Source of the DNA: Linum tenue
Taxonomy: Eukaryota > Streptophyta > Magnoliopsida > Malpighiales > Linaceae
Reading direction: 5' to 3'
NCBI GenBank assembly: GCA_946122785.1
Contig: CAMGYJ010000010.1
Coordinates: 31,661,608 to 31,725,607 of the forward strand
DNA: 64,000 nt
Below the pieces are notes generated by a model. It ran no database searches and had not been told where the DNA came from. It saw only the letters and a list, made by a program, of their open reading frames with translations. Shown piece by piece: positions 11,742 through 24,000 of this stretch. The translations under genes were made by a program, and so were the position numbers. The stretch's first letter is position 1. Each line of letters starts with the position of its first letter.

Positions 11742-14308
11742 TCACCAGTAATCCCCACAGGAACAACTTCCATCCTTGAAATGATGGAAACGGTTGGAAT
11801 CCCTGACAACAATTTCCCTACCTGTGATATCGGATATACACTTAATCGCACTATGGCAATCTCCACAGACTCGCAAGTTTTTGAAGATCCTAAGGGAGCT
11901 TTTGGGTGGAGTGCTGATTATTCCATATGCAATCGCCAACCTCTCACTATGACTCATGAGGATATGCTCCTTCTCATCATCCTCGACATCCTGCAACACG
12001 AAACCAAAGTCGGGAACATAACCCTTGGCCTTTATTTTCTCACACAATTCCTTCAGCTCCTTGTATATTTCATTACACTGTGGATGAGTCTGGTTCCCTG
12101 TGTAGAACACATTGACCTTCTTGTCTACTTCAATCGAGCTCCATCCGGGAGTCTTCTTCAACCCCATTCCTCTAGCCAAAGACCTCACATCATTAACTCC
12201 TTCCCATTTCCCAGCGTTCGCATACATATTCGACAGTAGAACATAGTACCCAACATTTTCCGAGTCGACTTCGAACAAGCGATCCGAAGCATATATACCC
12301 AGCTCAACATTCCTATGAATCCTGCAAGCACTGATCAAAGCACCCCAGATGGAACCATCAGGCTTCATTGGCATGCTTTTAATAAACTCGAACGCCACGT
12401 CCAAGAGACCAGCTCTGCCATACAAATCTACCATGCAACCGTAATGCTTCAAAATAGGCTTAATTCCAAATTTTTCCTGCATCAAACAGAAGCACCACTC
12501 CCCATCGCTTACCATACCTGAATGACTACAAGCTGACAGTAGAGAAACAAATGTCACGTGATCTGGCTTCACTTCTCCATCAAGCATTTCTCGAAAGAAT
12601 TCAAGAGCTCTCTCGCCATGTCCATGAACTCCGTGACAAGATATTATGGCATTCCAAGGAACAGAGCTTTGCCTAGGCACTTCATAAAATAAAGACACAG
12701 CATCATCCAATCTACCACACTTTCCATACAGATCAACAAGGCATGTTCCAACATAAATATCTGACCACATGGAGTCTTTTATAACCCGAGCATGAATTAG
12801 CATCCCCTGCCCCAAGGCACCTAGCTGTGAGTAAGCAGGTAATATGCTAACCCATGTACCTTGGCTTGGGGATATATCTTTCGACTCTTCCATCATATGG
12901 AATATATTGCTTGCTTCGTTTGCTAAACCATTCTGAGCATAACCAGTAATTAAACTGTTCCACGTAACCACGTCTTTAATAGGGAGTCCTTCAAAGACAG
13001 CTCTTGCGTATTCTGTGGTACCCATTTTGGCATACATGTCCACCACTGCATTTCCAGTAATAACAGCATCGGAAAAATATCCCTTCCTGAGTAAAAATCC
13101 ATGTAGGGACCTGCCACTCCTGTGATCACTCAATTGAGAAACAGTAGAAGCCAAACTAACAAGTGTAAATGCATCAGGTTGGATTCCCAATTGTTGCATA
13201 TTGTCAAATAGTAAACGAGCATCGATGGGTTCACCATGTTGTTCATATGCAGCAATTATAGAATTCCATGAGACAATATCTTTGATAACCATCTGCTCAA
13301 AAACTCTCCTTGCATCACCTAACCTGCCAAATTTTCCATACATGTCGATTAATGCATTGGAGACAAACAAATTGAGCTCCAAGCCATGCTTGACGGCATA
13401 CAAATGCATCAACTTCCCTCCTACAACATCATTCATCTGTACACATGCAGGAAGAGTACTAGCGACGGTAATAGCATCCATCTTCTCCCCCTCTAATCTC
13501 ATGGCATCTGCAAGTTCCAATGCATTTGCTGCATTTCCATTCAGGCAATATCCAGAAATCATGGCATTCCATGAACCACTATCTCTGTATGGCATATTGT
13601 GAAACAATCTGCAAGCACCTTCCACAACCCCAAACCTTGAATACAAGTGTATTAAGGAAGCAGCCACAAAGACATCCCACTCAAAGCCAAGCTTCAAGAT
13701 GGAGCAATGAACCTTCATTCCATCAAATAGATTTCTGCAGGCTTTCAGCACTGGAGGGAAGGTATAGAAATCAGGTCGCACACCAGAGGTCAGTAGAAAC
13801 TGGTGGAAACAGTCTACCGCTTTATGGAAGTGACCACGTCGAACAAAAGCAGATACCATAGTATTCCACAAATAGACGTCCGATCTTGGGCTCTTTTTGA
13901 AAATGTCTTCCACAAATGAGATGGGACCAAGCTGTGCATAAAAATTAATGAGTTTCCCATAAAGAAAGCTGCTTTGAGCTTTTCCCGATACCAGCATAAG
14001 TGTGTGAATGCACTTAGCATGTTCAAGTTTGGTGCAGGATTTGAATAAACCATCGAGGTCAATCCCACTGTTCCCATATTCAAATCGGTATGGTGGCAAA
14101 GAACTTGGAGGTACCGAGAAAAGCTGGCTACAAGTTTTAAATGACTGTTGAATATGCCTTGCTTTGCAGGCTGGCACCAATCTGTGCACCAAAACAAAGG
14201 AACATCATTAGTCATCAGCCAATCACCAAAAAGTGTCGGATACAAATATATTGAAAGAAGACCGATCGAAAAGAAAGGGGGGGAGGAGAGGTTACTGCAC
14301 CTAAACAT
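11742..14308 (-). CDS. EMB2758: DYW-class pentatricopeptide repeat protein (At4g33990/EMB2758-like)
   Basis: Organelle RNA-binding proteins of this class select sites for C-to-U editing. The main exon (14,181-11,742) is open for over 800 codons. It carries successive PPR units with signatures such as DVYLWNTMVSAF, DSGSWNAMISGYC, DIVSWNSIIAAYE, DVVTWNSLITGYAQNG and SVPWNAIISCHG, then the E region (MPMKPDGSIWGALISACRIH). It ends in a DYW domain with the HSE zinc/deaminase motif, CGDCH and the terminal residues CSCGDYW. No ATG precedes the first residues in that exon. A likely 8-base first exon, ATGTTTAG at 14,308-14,301, joins an acceptor ending at 14,182 to start M-F-R-L-V and gives 815 residues with the frame kept. 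The Arabidopsis orthologue begins similarly as I recall it and is embryo-essential. Assignment is strong; the micro-exon is inferred. No frame break is seen. Confidence 0.92.
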
Positions 14309-14871
14309 GAATATATTTGCGGAAGGAGCCGAAAACGTGATCTAATTCACAGCGAGTAACATCAAACCTCCCAAATCTGCTGTTGGTGGGCAAGAGCAAA
14401 GGGAAAGACACCCGGCTTGAACACTGGTTCACTGGCTATTGCAATGCAGGAGCAATGAGACAAGTCACCAGTCTGAAAGGGAAAGGCTTTTCATCAATGT
14501 TGTCTGAGCAGAAAAAGAAACCAGTCCGGAAAAAGATATTCATGGTCAGAAGTTCAATCAGTGTTTCACCGGTAAGAATCAGGGCCAAGAACAGTGACAT
14601 ATTACATGCAAAAATAATATAATGTTTCAGTGGAATACAAATTCTATACCTACCAACCACAGTTTCGCACTTCACCCAGCATTTCATGATCACCGATTCA
14701 ATATAAAAGCTCCCAGTTTGAAAGATTAAAAAGTGACCAAGTGTATATGGATGAAAATGTTCTTCCAAGGACCTAGAAAGTTTCGAGGGTAGCCGTGAAA
14801 GAGAACTTTCGAGCACAAAATATAGCCATCAAAGTGAGCTCAATTGATTTGTGACCATAAAGGAAACACGC
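14309..14871. other. Upstream region of the PPR gene
   Basis: Probable promoter and leader of the minus-strand PPR gene. The reading frames here (for example 14,383-14,622 on +) have no recognisable content. Confidence 0.45.
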
Positions 14872-15426
14872 ATAGGCGGAGCTAGGGGGTATGGGATGTG
14901 TCCCGGGACACAGGTAATTTTTGAGTAAAATAATATACCCTATATATATGAATCAATTAAGGATTGCACTCGTCAATTTTAGGTAATATAAAAGTGTTTT
15001 ATCACTACACTACAAGTTATTTCAAGTTTAAAAGCTAACATAAGTCAATGTATCTCACTATAAACAAAATTCACGGTACCTAAAGGTCGATCTCTTTGTC
15101 TTCTAAAGTTAGTTTTGACTCTACTCATTACAATTGCAAGTGTAGAAAGAACAATTTCAGCTTTGAGCTATATTAAAAACAAGTTTTAAAGTCGAATTGC
15201 GATCAATTTTCTAATGATTGCTTAGTCGCATACATTGAGAATTTGAAAATGCGTTGTGATTGGTTATGAAAATAATGATTTTATTAGTCTAGTATTTCTT
15301 TAATATATAGGAATAAATGATTTAGATATTATTAGTTTTAATTATATTGCTTAAATATTTATTTATTTATTTATTTTATATTATGGAAAGAGGATACAAG
15401 TACTTTCAGATTCTGTCTCCGCCACT
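14872..15426. mobile_element. hAT-like MITE with near-perfect 8-bp target duplication
   Basis: The left end begins ataggcggagctaggg. The right end, reverse-complemented, begins agtggcggagacagaa. The flanks are aaacacgc (14,864-14,871) and gaacacgc (15,427-15,434), a 7/8 matching 8-bp duplication typical of hAT elements. The interior is AT-rich and non-coding. Confidence 0.7.
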
Positions 15427-15434
15427 GAACACGC

Positions 15435-15792
15435 TAATTGGTTCAGAATAGTTAGAAAATTTTTGGGGCTTCTCACTAAGATGAAAAGATCCTTAATTTA
15501 TCAAATTTCCAAACAGAACAACCCTAGATTGAAGGAATTTTCCTAGAATCCTTACCAAAATGAAGAGTTTCACCTTTCAAAGGCCGGAGTGGCGGCAGTT
15601 TTCTCTTTCGCGGTCTCGCCTAGGGGAGGATGATTGAAGAACTCGCCCTTGGTGTCTCTGCCGTACACGCAACTCGCCGTCTCTAGTTTCCTGGTTGCAG
15701 CACCGTGGTCTGTTGTAGCCAGAGACAGGGCAATTGAAGCCCGGTAGTGTTGAAGAGAAGACGCTGTGGCGGAGAGGCGACTAGCTTCTTCT
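15435..15792. other. Intergenic between the PPR gene and a Mutator-like element
   Basis: Mixed-composition sequence, GC-richer after 15,580. It may hold the distal promoter of the PPR gene. No reading frame recognised. Confidence 0.4.
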
Positions 15793-15802
15793 CTTTATTT
15801 TT

Positions 15803-17594
15803 GGCTTAATTGCAAGTTTGGTCACTCGAATTGCTACAAAATTTCACGTTTGCCACTCAAATTAATTTATTCCATTTATAGTCACTTAAATTAGGTTAAC
15901 AGTCCAAGTTTGGTCACTGGCCGTTAGTCTCCGTTAACTTTTGCTGATGTGGCGGTCAACTCTTATAGTTGACCGTTAAATGAGTGACGTGGCAATTAAA
16001 AAATTAATAAAATAATTTAAATTAAATATTTTTATTTTCCACCTAATTATTATAAATATTTAAATTAAATATTTAAATTAAATATTTTTATTTTCCACCC
16101 TACCGTTCCCAACAACTGGAGCTGGCGGAAGAACCCGGCAATGTCGAGGCTTAGGACCTGGACCACCTCCTCGTCCGCGAAGAAAATCGAGTTCCCAAAA
16201 GCTTCGGGCAAGGCTGAGATGTAGCAATTTCGATAAACCGGGACGAGAGCAAGAGCGTTATCTTTCCTTCCCTCGACCTCTCTGCCCTCGACCTCTCAGC
16301 GATATGAACAGCCTTAGCACGTATCTCTTCAACACCGTCATGGTTCAATGACACATACGAATCCTGACACTGATCAACCAAACCAACAAGGAATTCAGAC
16401 AGCCAGATTCAAACCAAAACCTATAGTGTACCTAAATTTAGCTCGGCGCCGATGATCATTTCACAACAGTTATCGAAACAGGGGAATCTCTAATCACAAA
16501 CTTTTAAGGGAATATAACAAGACTACTTAGCTGAGAGTTCAATCGAAACTGAAGAGCAGGGGGGGCAATCAGAATTCAGAAAAGGTCCTGGCTTTCAGCG
16601 ATTCTCCAATGGGCATTCCAATTTTTGTCGAACTCGTACCTCAATGAGATGATGATTCGCAGGGCTTTAGTCGAGGGGCGCTGTGAGTCGGAAAATTCTC
16701 AAGTGAGGACGACGGGCGAGCGGCCGCCGCGAATCTGCAACGACGATGATGGGGGTACTTGCACGGTCGAATTTGAGGAGGGAATGAATGAGGTTCACTT
16801 CTCCCTTTGTCGAGCATCAATATCCAAATTCTAGGGTTTTAGGATTTGGGAGAGAGATGATGCAAAGGGGTTTTGATCTTCCTTTCCTGAGAATTGAATT
16901 TGTTGGGATGCCTGGGAAGGAAAGAGAGCCGAGCCCAAAAGGCTTTATGGGCCATATCGAGGGCAGAGAGGTCGAGGGCAGAGAGGTCGCGTAGTATTTG
17001 GAGGTGCTGGAGGGAGGAAGATCGTCAGTTGGGGAAATTGGGGCCAAAAGGGATGCCCTCGCGGAGAATGGCATGGAGGTCCTGCGGAAAGTAGAATTTG
17101 AATTTGGATTCCAATTTGGGTCCCTCACTCTGCTTTCACGATGTTCTGGCTCGAACATCGATGGCAAACGGCGGAGGAAGAACGACGTCTGGGGAATCGA
17201 TTGGGTTGTCGCAGCTGCAGGAAACGATTAGGTTGTCAGAGGTTCCTAAAAGGAAGAAGAAGAGCGATTGGTCTGGTCTCTCCCACCCAGGCACGGCGGA
17301 AGCGTCGGCTCTGTTTCAGAAACCGGCGAGCCTAGTCATCGTCAATTTTTCTTTCTAGTCAATAGTAATTTATTTTTATTTTTATAATAATTAGGTGGAA
17401 AATAAAAATATTTAATTTAAATTATTTTATTAATTTTTTAATTGCCACATCAGCAAAAGTTAACGGAGACTAACGGCCAGTGACCAAACTTGGACTGTTA
17501 ACCTAATTTAAGTGACTATAAATGGAATAAATTAATTTGAGTGGCAAACGTGAAATTTTGTAGCAATTCGAGTGACCAAACTTGCAATTAAGCC
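15803..17594. mobile_element. Non-autonomous Mutator-like element (Pack-MULE candidate)
   Basis: Long terminal inverted repeats start ggcttaattgcaagtttgg on both ends: left about 15,803-16,040, right about 17,375-17,594. The left repeat has an extra stretch of about 39 bp containing ggtcaactcttatagttgac between two gtggc words. A perfect 10-bp target duplication, ctttattttt, flanks it (15,793-15,802 and 17,595-17,604). The interior has no transposase. It is GC-richer than the ends and holds exon-like pieces: a minus-strand stretch with DQCQDSYVSLNHDGVEEI (about 16,310-16,375) and a plus-strand stretch from ATG 17,160 beginning MANGGGRTTSGE. Captured host gene fragments would explain both. I cannot name the donor gene. 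Confidence 0.85.
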
Positions 17595-17604
17595 CTTTAT
17601 TTTT

Positions 17605-18045
17605 TATTTTATTTCCGAGACTAGCTTCTTCTCTGCTTTTTTCAGCTAAATATGGCCGTCTCGGACCCAAAAATAAAAAAAAGAAATCAGAACGACGAGA
17701 TTGAATTCCCGATACCGAAACGATTCAGGATTCACAGCAGACGGCAGAAGAAGTTGCGGTAGGGTTTTGACTTTTGAGTTTGAATGATGAATGCGCCTTA
17801 CTATTTGGGCTTTTTCTATACTTTGACCATAAAGCTAGTCCAGGCTTTCAGCCCGGCCCAGAAGATATGAGATTGCCCCTGAATTCGAACTGGAAAACCG
17901 AGAAATTAAACAAACGAAATTAAACAAGCGTGGGGAGGAAGGAAATGGAGCAACTAGCGCGCTTTCCCTTCTCCTTCCCGCCCAGCAATTTCTCCGCGGC
18001 GGCTCTGAGATTGGCGGGGAGATACGGTGACCGGGCGACGGAGCA
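17605..18045 (+). promoter_or_regulatory. RAD9 upstream region
   Basis: Sequence between the Mutator-like element and the RAD9 ATG. It must contain the RAD9 promoter and leader unless the element displaced them. A clear TATA box is not seen. Confidence 0.4.
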
Positions 18046-21000
18046 ATGGAGTTCAGTCTCAGCGGGAACGGTTTGAAGACATTTGCTCGGTGCATCACAT
18101 GTCTAGCTCGTACCGGCAACGAGCTCGCCGTTCAATCTGCTTCTTCTCAGGTAAAGCTCTCTTCCAAGCTACCTTCTCAATTTCGAGCTCTAATGAAAAT
18201 TTTCGCTGCTCTCGCTGGCGGAGCTCTGTTTCCATCACGAGTAAGTGGGGTGAAGAAATGATTGATTGGAGTCGAACGATTCCGCTTCTGGATTTGTTTG
18301 TATCACGATGAGTGGAACTGGAGATTGGAGATTGAAGAATGAAGAAGATGAAGTCGAACAGAGGTGGTTGCTTTGAGCTTGTGAAACGGAGTCGTTTTCC
18401 CCAGAAGCAGTTGAGGAGCTGGGTCAAGGCGACGTCGTTGCATTAAGCAACCGCTGATTCCATTTATACTGTAGATAGCCAGCTGTCGTTCTCTTATTAG
18501 TTATAGATTTGATTTTTCGTTTGTTTCCGTTAAAACAGTAATTAGAGAATGTACAGAGTTGTTGATTGAGGTATATATACAAGCCCTTGAGGCACCCAAA
18601 ACCCTTGCGGGTTTTCATCCATTCTCCTTCCATTATTGAGATTTCACATGGTATCAGAGCCTGGTTACGGCCTCTAGGGTTTCTGTACCAGCTCCATTCC
18701 CGCATTCTTGTTTCTAGGTAGCATTCTGTTGCAATGGCTACTGATTCTTCTTCTACCTCTACTACCTCTGGTCCCATTTCCACAGTGGGTACCGTTACCA
18801 ATCCCTATTATATCAACCCAAATGAGTCTATGGTGTTCCCAATCAAGCTTACAGGGACGGCGAACTACAATCTATGGAGCAGAACGGTTCGTGTTGCTCT
18901 CAAGAGCAAGAACAAGCTGGGTTTTATCAATGGGTCTATTTCCGCTCCAGATCCGACTTCTGAAGGATATGCAGCTTGGGAACAAAGCAACACAGCCGTG
19001 TATTTCATGATTCTGGGTTCCCTGGATCCAAGCTTGGTTGATAGCGTTTCTTCACAGGACAATGCAAGGCTGCTTTGGGAAGATCTCAGGCAGCGTTTTG
19101 GGCAAGCAGACAACATCCGAATCACTGATTTACAGACAGCTCTTTATACCCTAAAGCAAGGTAACAAGTCTGTTAACCAATTTTACTCTGAGCTGAAGGG
19201 TTTCTGGGAAGAGCTTATTCAATTCCTTCCAATACCTAACTGTGAGTGTGGTGGTCAAGCACGAAACCTAGCTATTCCCTGTGTTACTGAGGTCACAGTC
19301 AAAAAGTATAGGGAAAATGAGTTTGTTACTCGATTTATCACTGGATTGAATGATGCTTATGGTGTCGTTCGTACCAATTTGTTCATGATGCAACCATTAC
19401 CTTTTATGGAAGTTGCTTTTCACTATGCTATACAGCATGAACGACAGATTGGTAAGCCAAATCCTGAGTCTCAAGTGGATTCTGTGGCTTTGCTTGCTGC
19501 AAACCAAGCAAAGGGGAAAGATAATGCACAGGGAGGGTTGTTCTGTCGATACTGTAAGAAGGACAATAATGTGATTGCTGATTGCTATAGACTGAAAAGG
19601 AAGAACAAAGAGTCGAGTGGATCTACTAGAGGAACTCCTGGTTTTGCTGGACAGTTACAAGGGCTGGATTCTACTGGATCTGGGATTTTGCCAAAGCCTG
19701 AGTCTAAGAGTATTGCTGAGGGGAATGATGGATACACTAACATCAGGCTTACCAATGATGATCTCAGCCGTTTGCAGAGACTTCTCTGTCAGTACAACCC
19801 ACCAGCTTCTCCAACCTCACCTAATGCAGCAGGAGGACCTCAACTGAATACTACTTCTCAACAGCAATCACCTATGGTGAACTCCCTGAGCAGACATCTC
19901 TCTGTTAATCCACAATTTGCAGGTAAATACACTTTAACTGCATCCTTCCTCAAGCATCCAATGGAATTTGTCAGTGTTTGGTTTTTAGATACAAGTGCCA
20001 CTGACCATGTCACTCGTTCTATCCATAGTTTTGTTACCTATAAACCAGTTCAGGACATACTAATCACCTTACCTAATGGCTCTAAAACTCCAGCTACACA
20101 TTCTGGTAGTGTTAAACTCACTTCTGATTTGGTCATCCATGATGTTCTATTGGTTCCAGCCTTTTCTTTTAACCTAGTCTCTGTTAGTAAGCTCACTAAG
20201 TCAATGCCAATCTCTCTTACCTTTGCCTCCAACATTTGTCACATTCAGGACCTTCAAACCAGGAAGAGGATTGGTTTTGCCCAAGAGACTAGGGGACTTT
20301 ATCAACTTATCACACAACCAGAAGCCAATACTACCCTTGTTAATTCCATCAAGACACAGAACCTTACACAGCAGACTTTTGATTTATGGCACTGGAGACT
20401 TGGCCATCCTTCCATTTTTCGAACCAAAGAGTTACAGAAGACTATACCAAACATCACTATAGAATCCTTTTCTCATTGTAATGTTTGTCATCTTTCCAAA
20501 CAGAAGCATTTACCTTTTTCTTCAAGCCAGTCTGTGGCAAAGTACAATTTTGAGCTTGTTCATGTTGATTTTGGGGTCCTTTGGCCACAACTAGTTACAA
20601 TGGTTATCAGTTCTTTCTTACTCTTGTTGATGATCATTCTAGATGTGTTTGGGTTTATCTCATGAAGCATAAGAGTGAAGCCAAAAATTTGTTACAAAGC
20701 TTCTGTGTGCTTGTCCAAACACAGTATAACAAACAAGTCAAAACCATTAGGTCAGACCAGGGAGCTGAATTCCATATGCCAGATTTTTATTCCCAACATG
20801 GCATTGTTCATCAGATGTCATGTGTTGAAACTCCACAACAAAACTCTAGAGTTGAAAGGAAACATAAACACATTTTAAATGTGGCTAGAGCCCTTAAGTT
20901 TCAATCTGGACTCCCTTTAAAATTCTGGTCAGACTGTGTTCTTCATGCAGTCTACCTTATTAACAGATTGCCTACAGTAGCTCTCAAGAACAAGACACCC

Positions 21001-24000
21001 TATGAGCTGTTGTATGACTCTCCACCTGATTTGTCTGATCTAAAGGTTTTTGGTTGCCTCTGTTATGCTAGTACCCTTGAACATAACAGAACCAAGTTTT
21101 CCCCTCGAGCAAAACCCTGTGTTTTCTTAGGATATCCTCCTGGTATTAAGGGTTATAGACTTTATGATTTAACAAATCAAAAGGTCCTCTTTTCTAGACA
21201 TGTGATTTTCCATGAACACATTATTCCTTGTCTTCCTCTCCCATTCACTTCTTCTGCAGAGGAACAACCTTCTTCTTCTCATCCTTTACAACATTTTCCC
21301 CCCATTCCTCCTATGGAACCAAGTCCTCCAGTTGTGCCTCAGGACACAGAACCTACACCAGTACCAGAACCTGTGTCCCCTTTACAACCTCACACATCTC
21401 CTGCTTCTGGTGTTTCTTCCCCTTCACCTGTCTTACCTCATTCACCACTACCCTTGTCCTCTCCTACTCCTCCTTCCCTTTCTATTGCCCTGCGCAAACA
21501 GACAAGACATGTTGGACCTCCCATTAAATACCAAGATTATGTCCTGAATCTTAAATCTGACACTGACAAACGTTCATATCCATTGGTTGCTTGTCTTTCC
21601 TATGATAATTTATCTAAGGAATATAGGAAGTATGTATGTGCTGTGGATTCTACTTTGTTTCCTCAATCATTTGAAGAGGCTATGCAGGATGAGAGATGGA
21701 GAAAGGCCATGTATGAAGAAATCAGAGCTCTAGTAGCTAATGGCACTTGGGATGTGGTTCAATGCCCTACTGGAAAGAAACCTATTGGCTGCAGATGGGT
21801 ATTCACCATCAAGTACAATCCTGATGGTTCAGTGGAAAGATACAAAGCTAGGCTTGTAGCCAAGGGCTTTACTCAGATATATGGGGTTGATTTTCTTGAT
21901 ACATATTCCCCAGTTGCTAAATTAAACACAGTTAAAACACTGTTAGCTATTGCTTCTGCCAAGAACTGGTCCATGTATCAGCTTGATGTTAGTAATGCAT
22001 TCCTACATGGGGACTTAGAAGAAGAGGTGTACATGGACTTACCACCTGGTTTCTCACACACAGGTCATGTTTGTCGACCTGTGTGTGAGAAACCTTGTAT
22101 GGTTTCTCACACACAGGTCCTTGTATGGTTTAAAACAAGCCTCTCGTCAATGGTTTTCTAAATTAACCTCAGCCTTACTCAGTTTTTGGTATGTACAGTC
22201 TCACAGTGACTACTCTCTCTTCCTCCATCACAGTGATCAAGGCACCTCTCCCTTATTGGTTTATGTCGATGACATCATAATTGCTGGCAATGATGATCAT
22301 GGCATGGCAGCTCTGAAAGATTTCCTCCATTCTCAGTTCAAAATCTGTGATCTGGGCAATCTTCATTATTTTCTTGGCTTAGAGATTGCCAGATCAAAGG
22401 GGGGATTACACATATGTCAGCGAAAGTATTGCATTGATCTCTTGAAAGACACTAGTTTTGCAGAAAGTAAGCCAGTGGTCACTCCAATTGACATGAAGAC
22501 TTATTTAAAGGCTGATGATGGACCATTACTTGAAGATCCTGCCTTATACAGGAAGATAGTTGGGAGACTCCACTATTTAACAATCACTCGACCTGAAATC
22601 ACTTTTGCAGTACAGCAGCTTTGTCAGTTTCAAGCTGCTCCTACCACTTCTCACCTCCAACTAGCATACAGAGTTCTTAAGTATTTGAAGAATGAACCAG
22701 GACAAGGTTTACTGTATCCATCACAGTCAAGTCTTCTTTTGCAAGGTTTTTGTGATTCTGATTGGGCATCATGCCCAGATACAAGACGATCCACAACGGG
22801 ATATTGCATTACATTTGGCAACTCTTTGATTGTTTGGAAGTCAAAGAAACAGGGAACTGTTTCGAGGTCATCCTCTGAGGCTGAGTACAGAGCTCTTGCT
22901 CAGCTCACGTGTGAAGTTGTTTGGGTAAAAAGGCTGGTGCAGGAATTGGGCATTGAACATCCACAACCTGTCCAGGTCTTTTGTGACAATCGTTCTGCAA
23001 TTTATATTGCAGAAAATCCTGTTTATCATGACAGAACAAAACATATAGAGATTGATTGTCATGTGGTTCGACAATTTCTTCAATCTAAGCTTATCAGTCT
23101 AAGTCATCTGGATACAGAAAATCAGATTGCTGATTTATTCACAAAAGGACTTAGCAGGTTTCGACTCCAGTTCCTGATGTCCAAGCTGAACATACATAAT
23201 CTGTATGCGTCAGCTTGAGGGAGGCTATCACGATGAGTGGAACTGGAGATTGGAGATTGAAGAATGAAGAAGATGAAGTCGAACAGAGGTGGTTGCTTTG
23301 AGCTTGTGAAACGGAGTCGTTTTCCCCAGAAGTAGTTGAGGAGCTGGGTCGACGTCGTTGCATTAAGCAACCGCTGATTCCATTTATAATGTAGATAGCC
23401 AGCTGTCGTTCTCTTATTAGTTATAGATTTGATTTTTCGTTTGTTACCGTTAAAACAGTAATTAGAGAATGTACAGAGTTGTTGATTGAGGTATATATAC
23501 AAGCCCTTGAGGCACCCAAAACCCTTGCGGGTTTTCATCCATTCTCCTTCCATTATTGAGATTTCACAGTTTGGTTGCCGATAAACCGAGCGAGAGTTGG
23601 CGTTTGGAGTTTACTCTTCGTTCGATGTTTGCTTTCCTTCTCGCTGATTACTGGTTTGCGTTTACGTTTTTTCAGCTGGAATTTCACACTCTCAACTCGT
23701 CGAGATCTGCTTATCAGTCTATTACGTTCAAGCCGGACTTCTTCAATGTTTACACGATATTCGGCGCCCAGGTCAAATTCAGCGTGCTTGTCAAGGTATT
23801 GGTAGTAAATTCATTGTTGTTTGGTTCCAGAGAAAGGATGAAGGATCTGTATCAGTGCTTGAAAGGCGCTGATTCTTGTTATTCCACAAATTCAGGCCGT
23901 TTCTGCCATCCTTAGGACACCTATTCAAAGCATTGATCATCTAAGAGTTCAATTGCCCGATCCTGAAGCCTCCAAAGTGCAATGGACCTTGGAATGCAAT

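Larger units (their letters stand above)
18301..23568 (+). mobile_element. Ty1/copia LTR retrotransposon in RAD9 intron 1, same strand
   Basis: A 5-bp target duplication GTTTG (18,296-18,300 and 23,569-23,573) delimits the element. LTRs of 348 and 343 bp enclose gag-pol in three overlapping frames. A primer binding site tggtatcagagcc (18,649-18,661, initiator Met tRNA type) follows the left LTR at once, and a purine tract (gagggaggc, 23,217-23,225) precedes the right LTR. The LTRs differ by about three substitutions and one 5-bp gap, so the insertion is young but not brand new. Confidence 0.95.

Noticed and set aside
14383..14816. A gene upstream of the PPR gene
   Set aside because: Overlapping frames on both strands with no recognisable content; more likely PPR promoter or leader.
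18301..18305. LTR start at TG two bases further left
   Set aside because: The right LTR has GC, not TG, at that place and the GTTTG duplication only works with the TA start.
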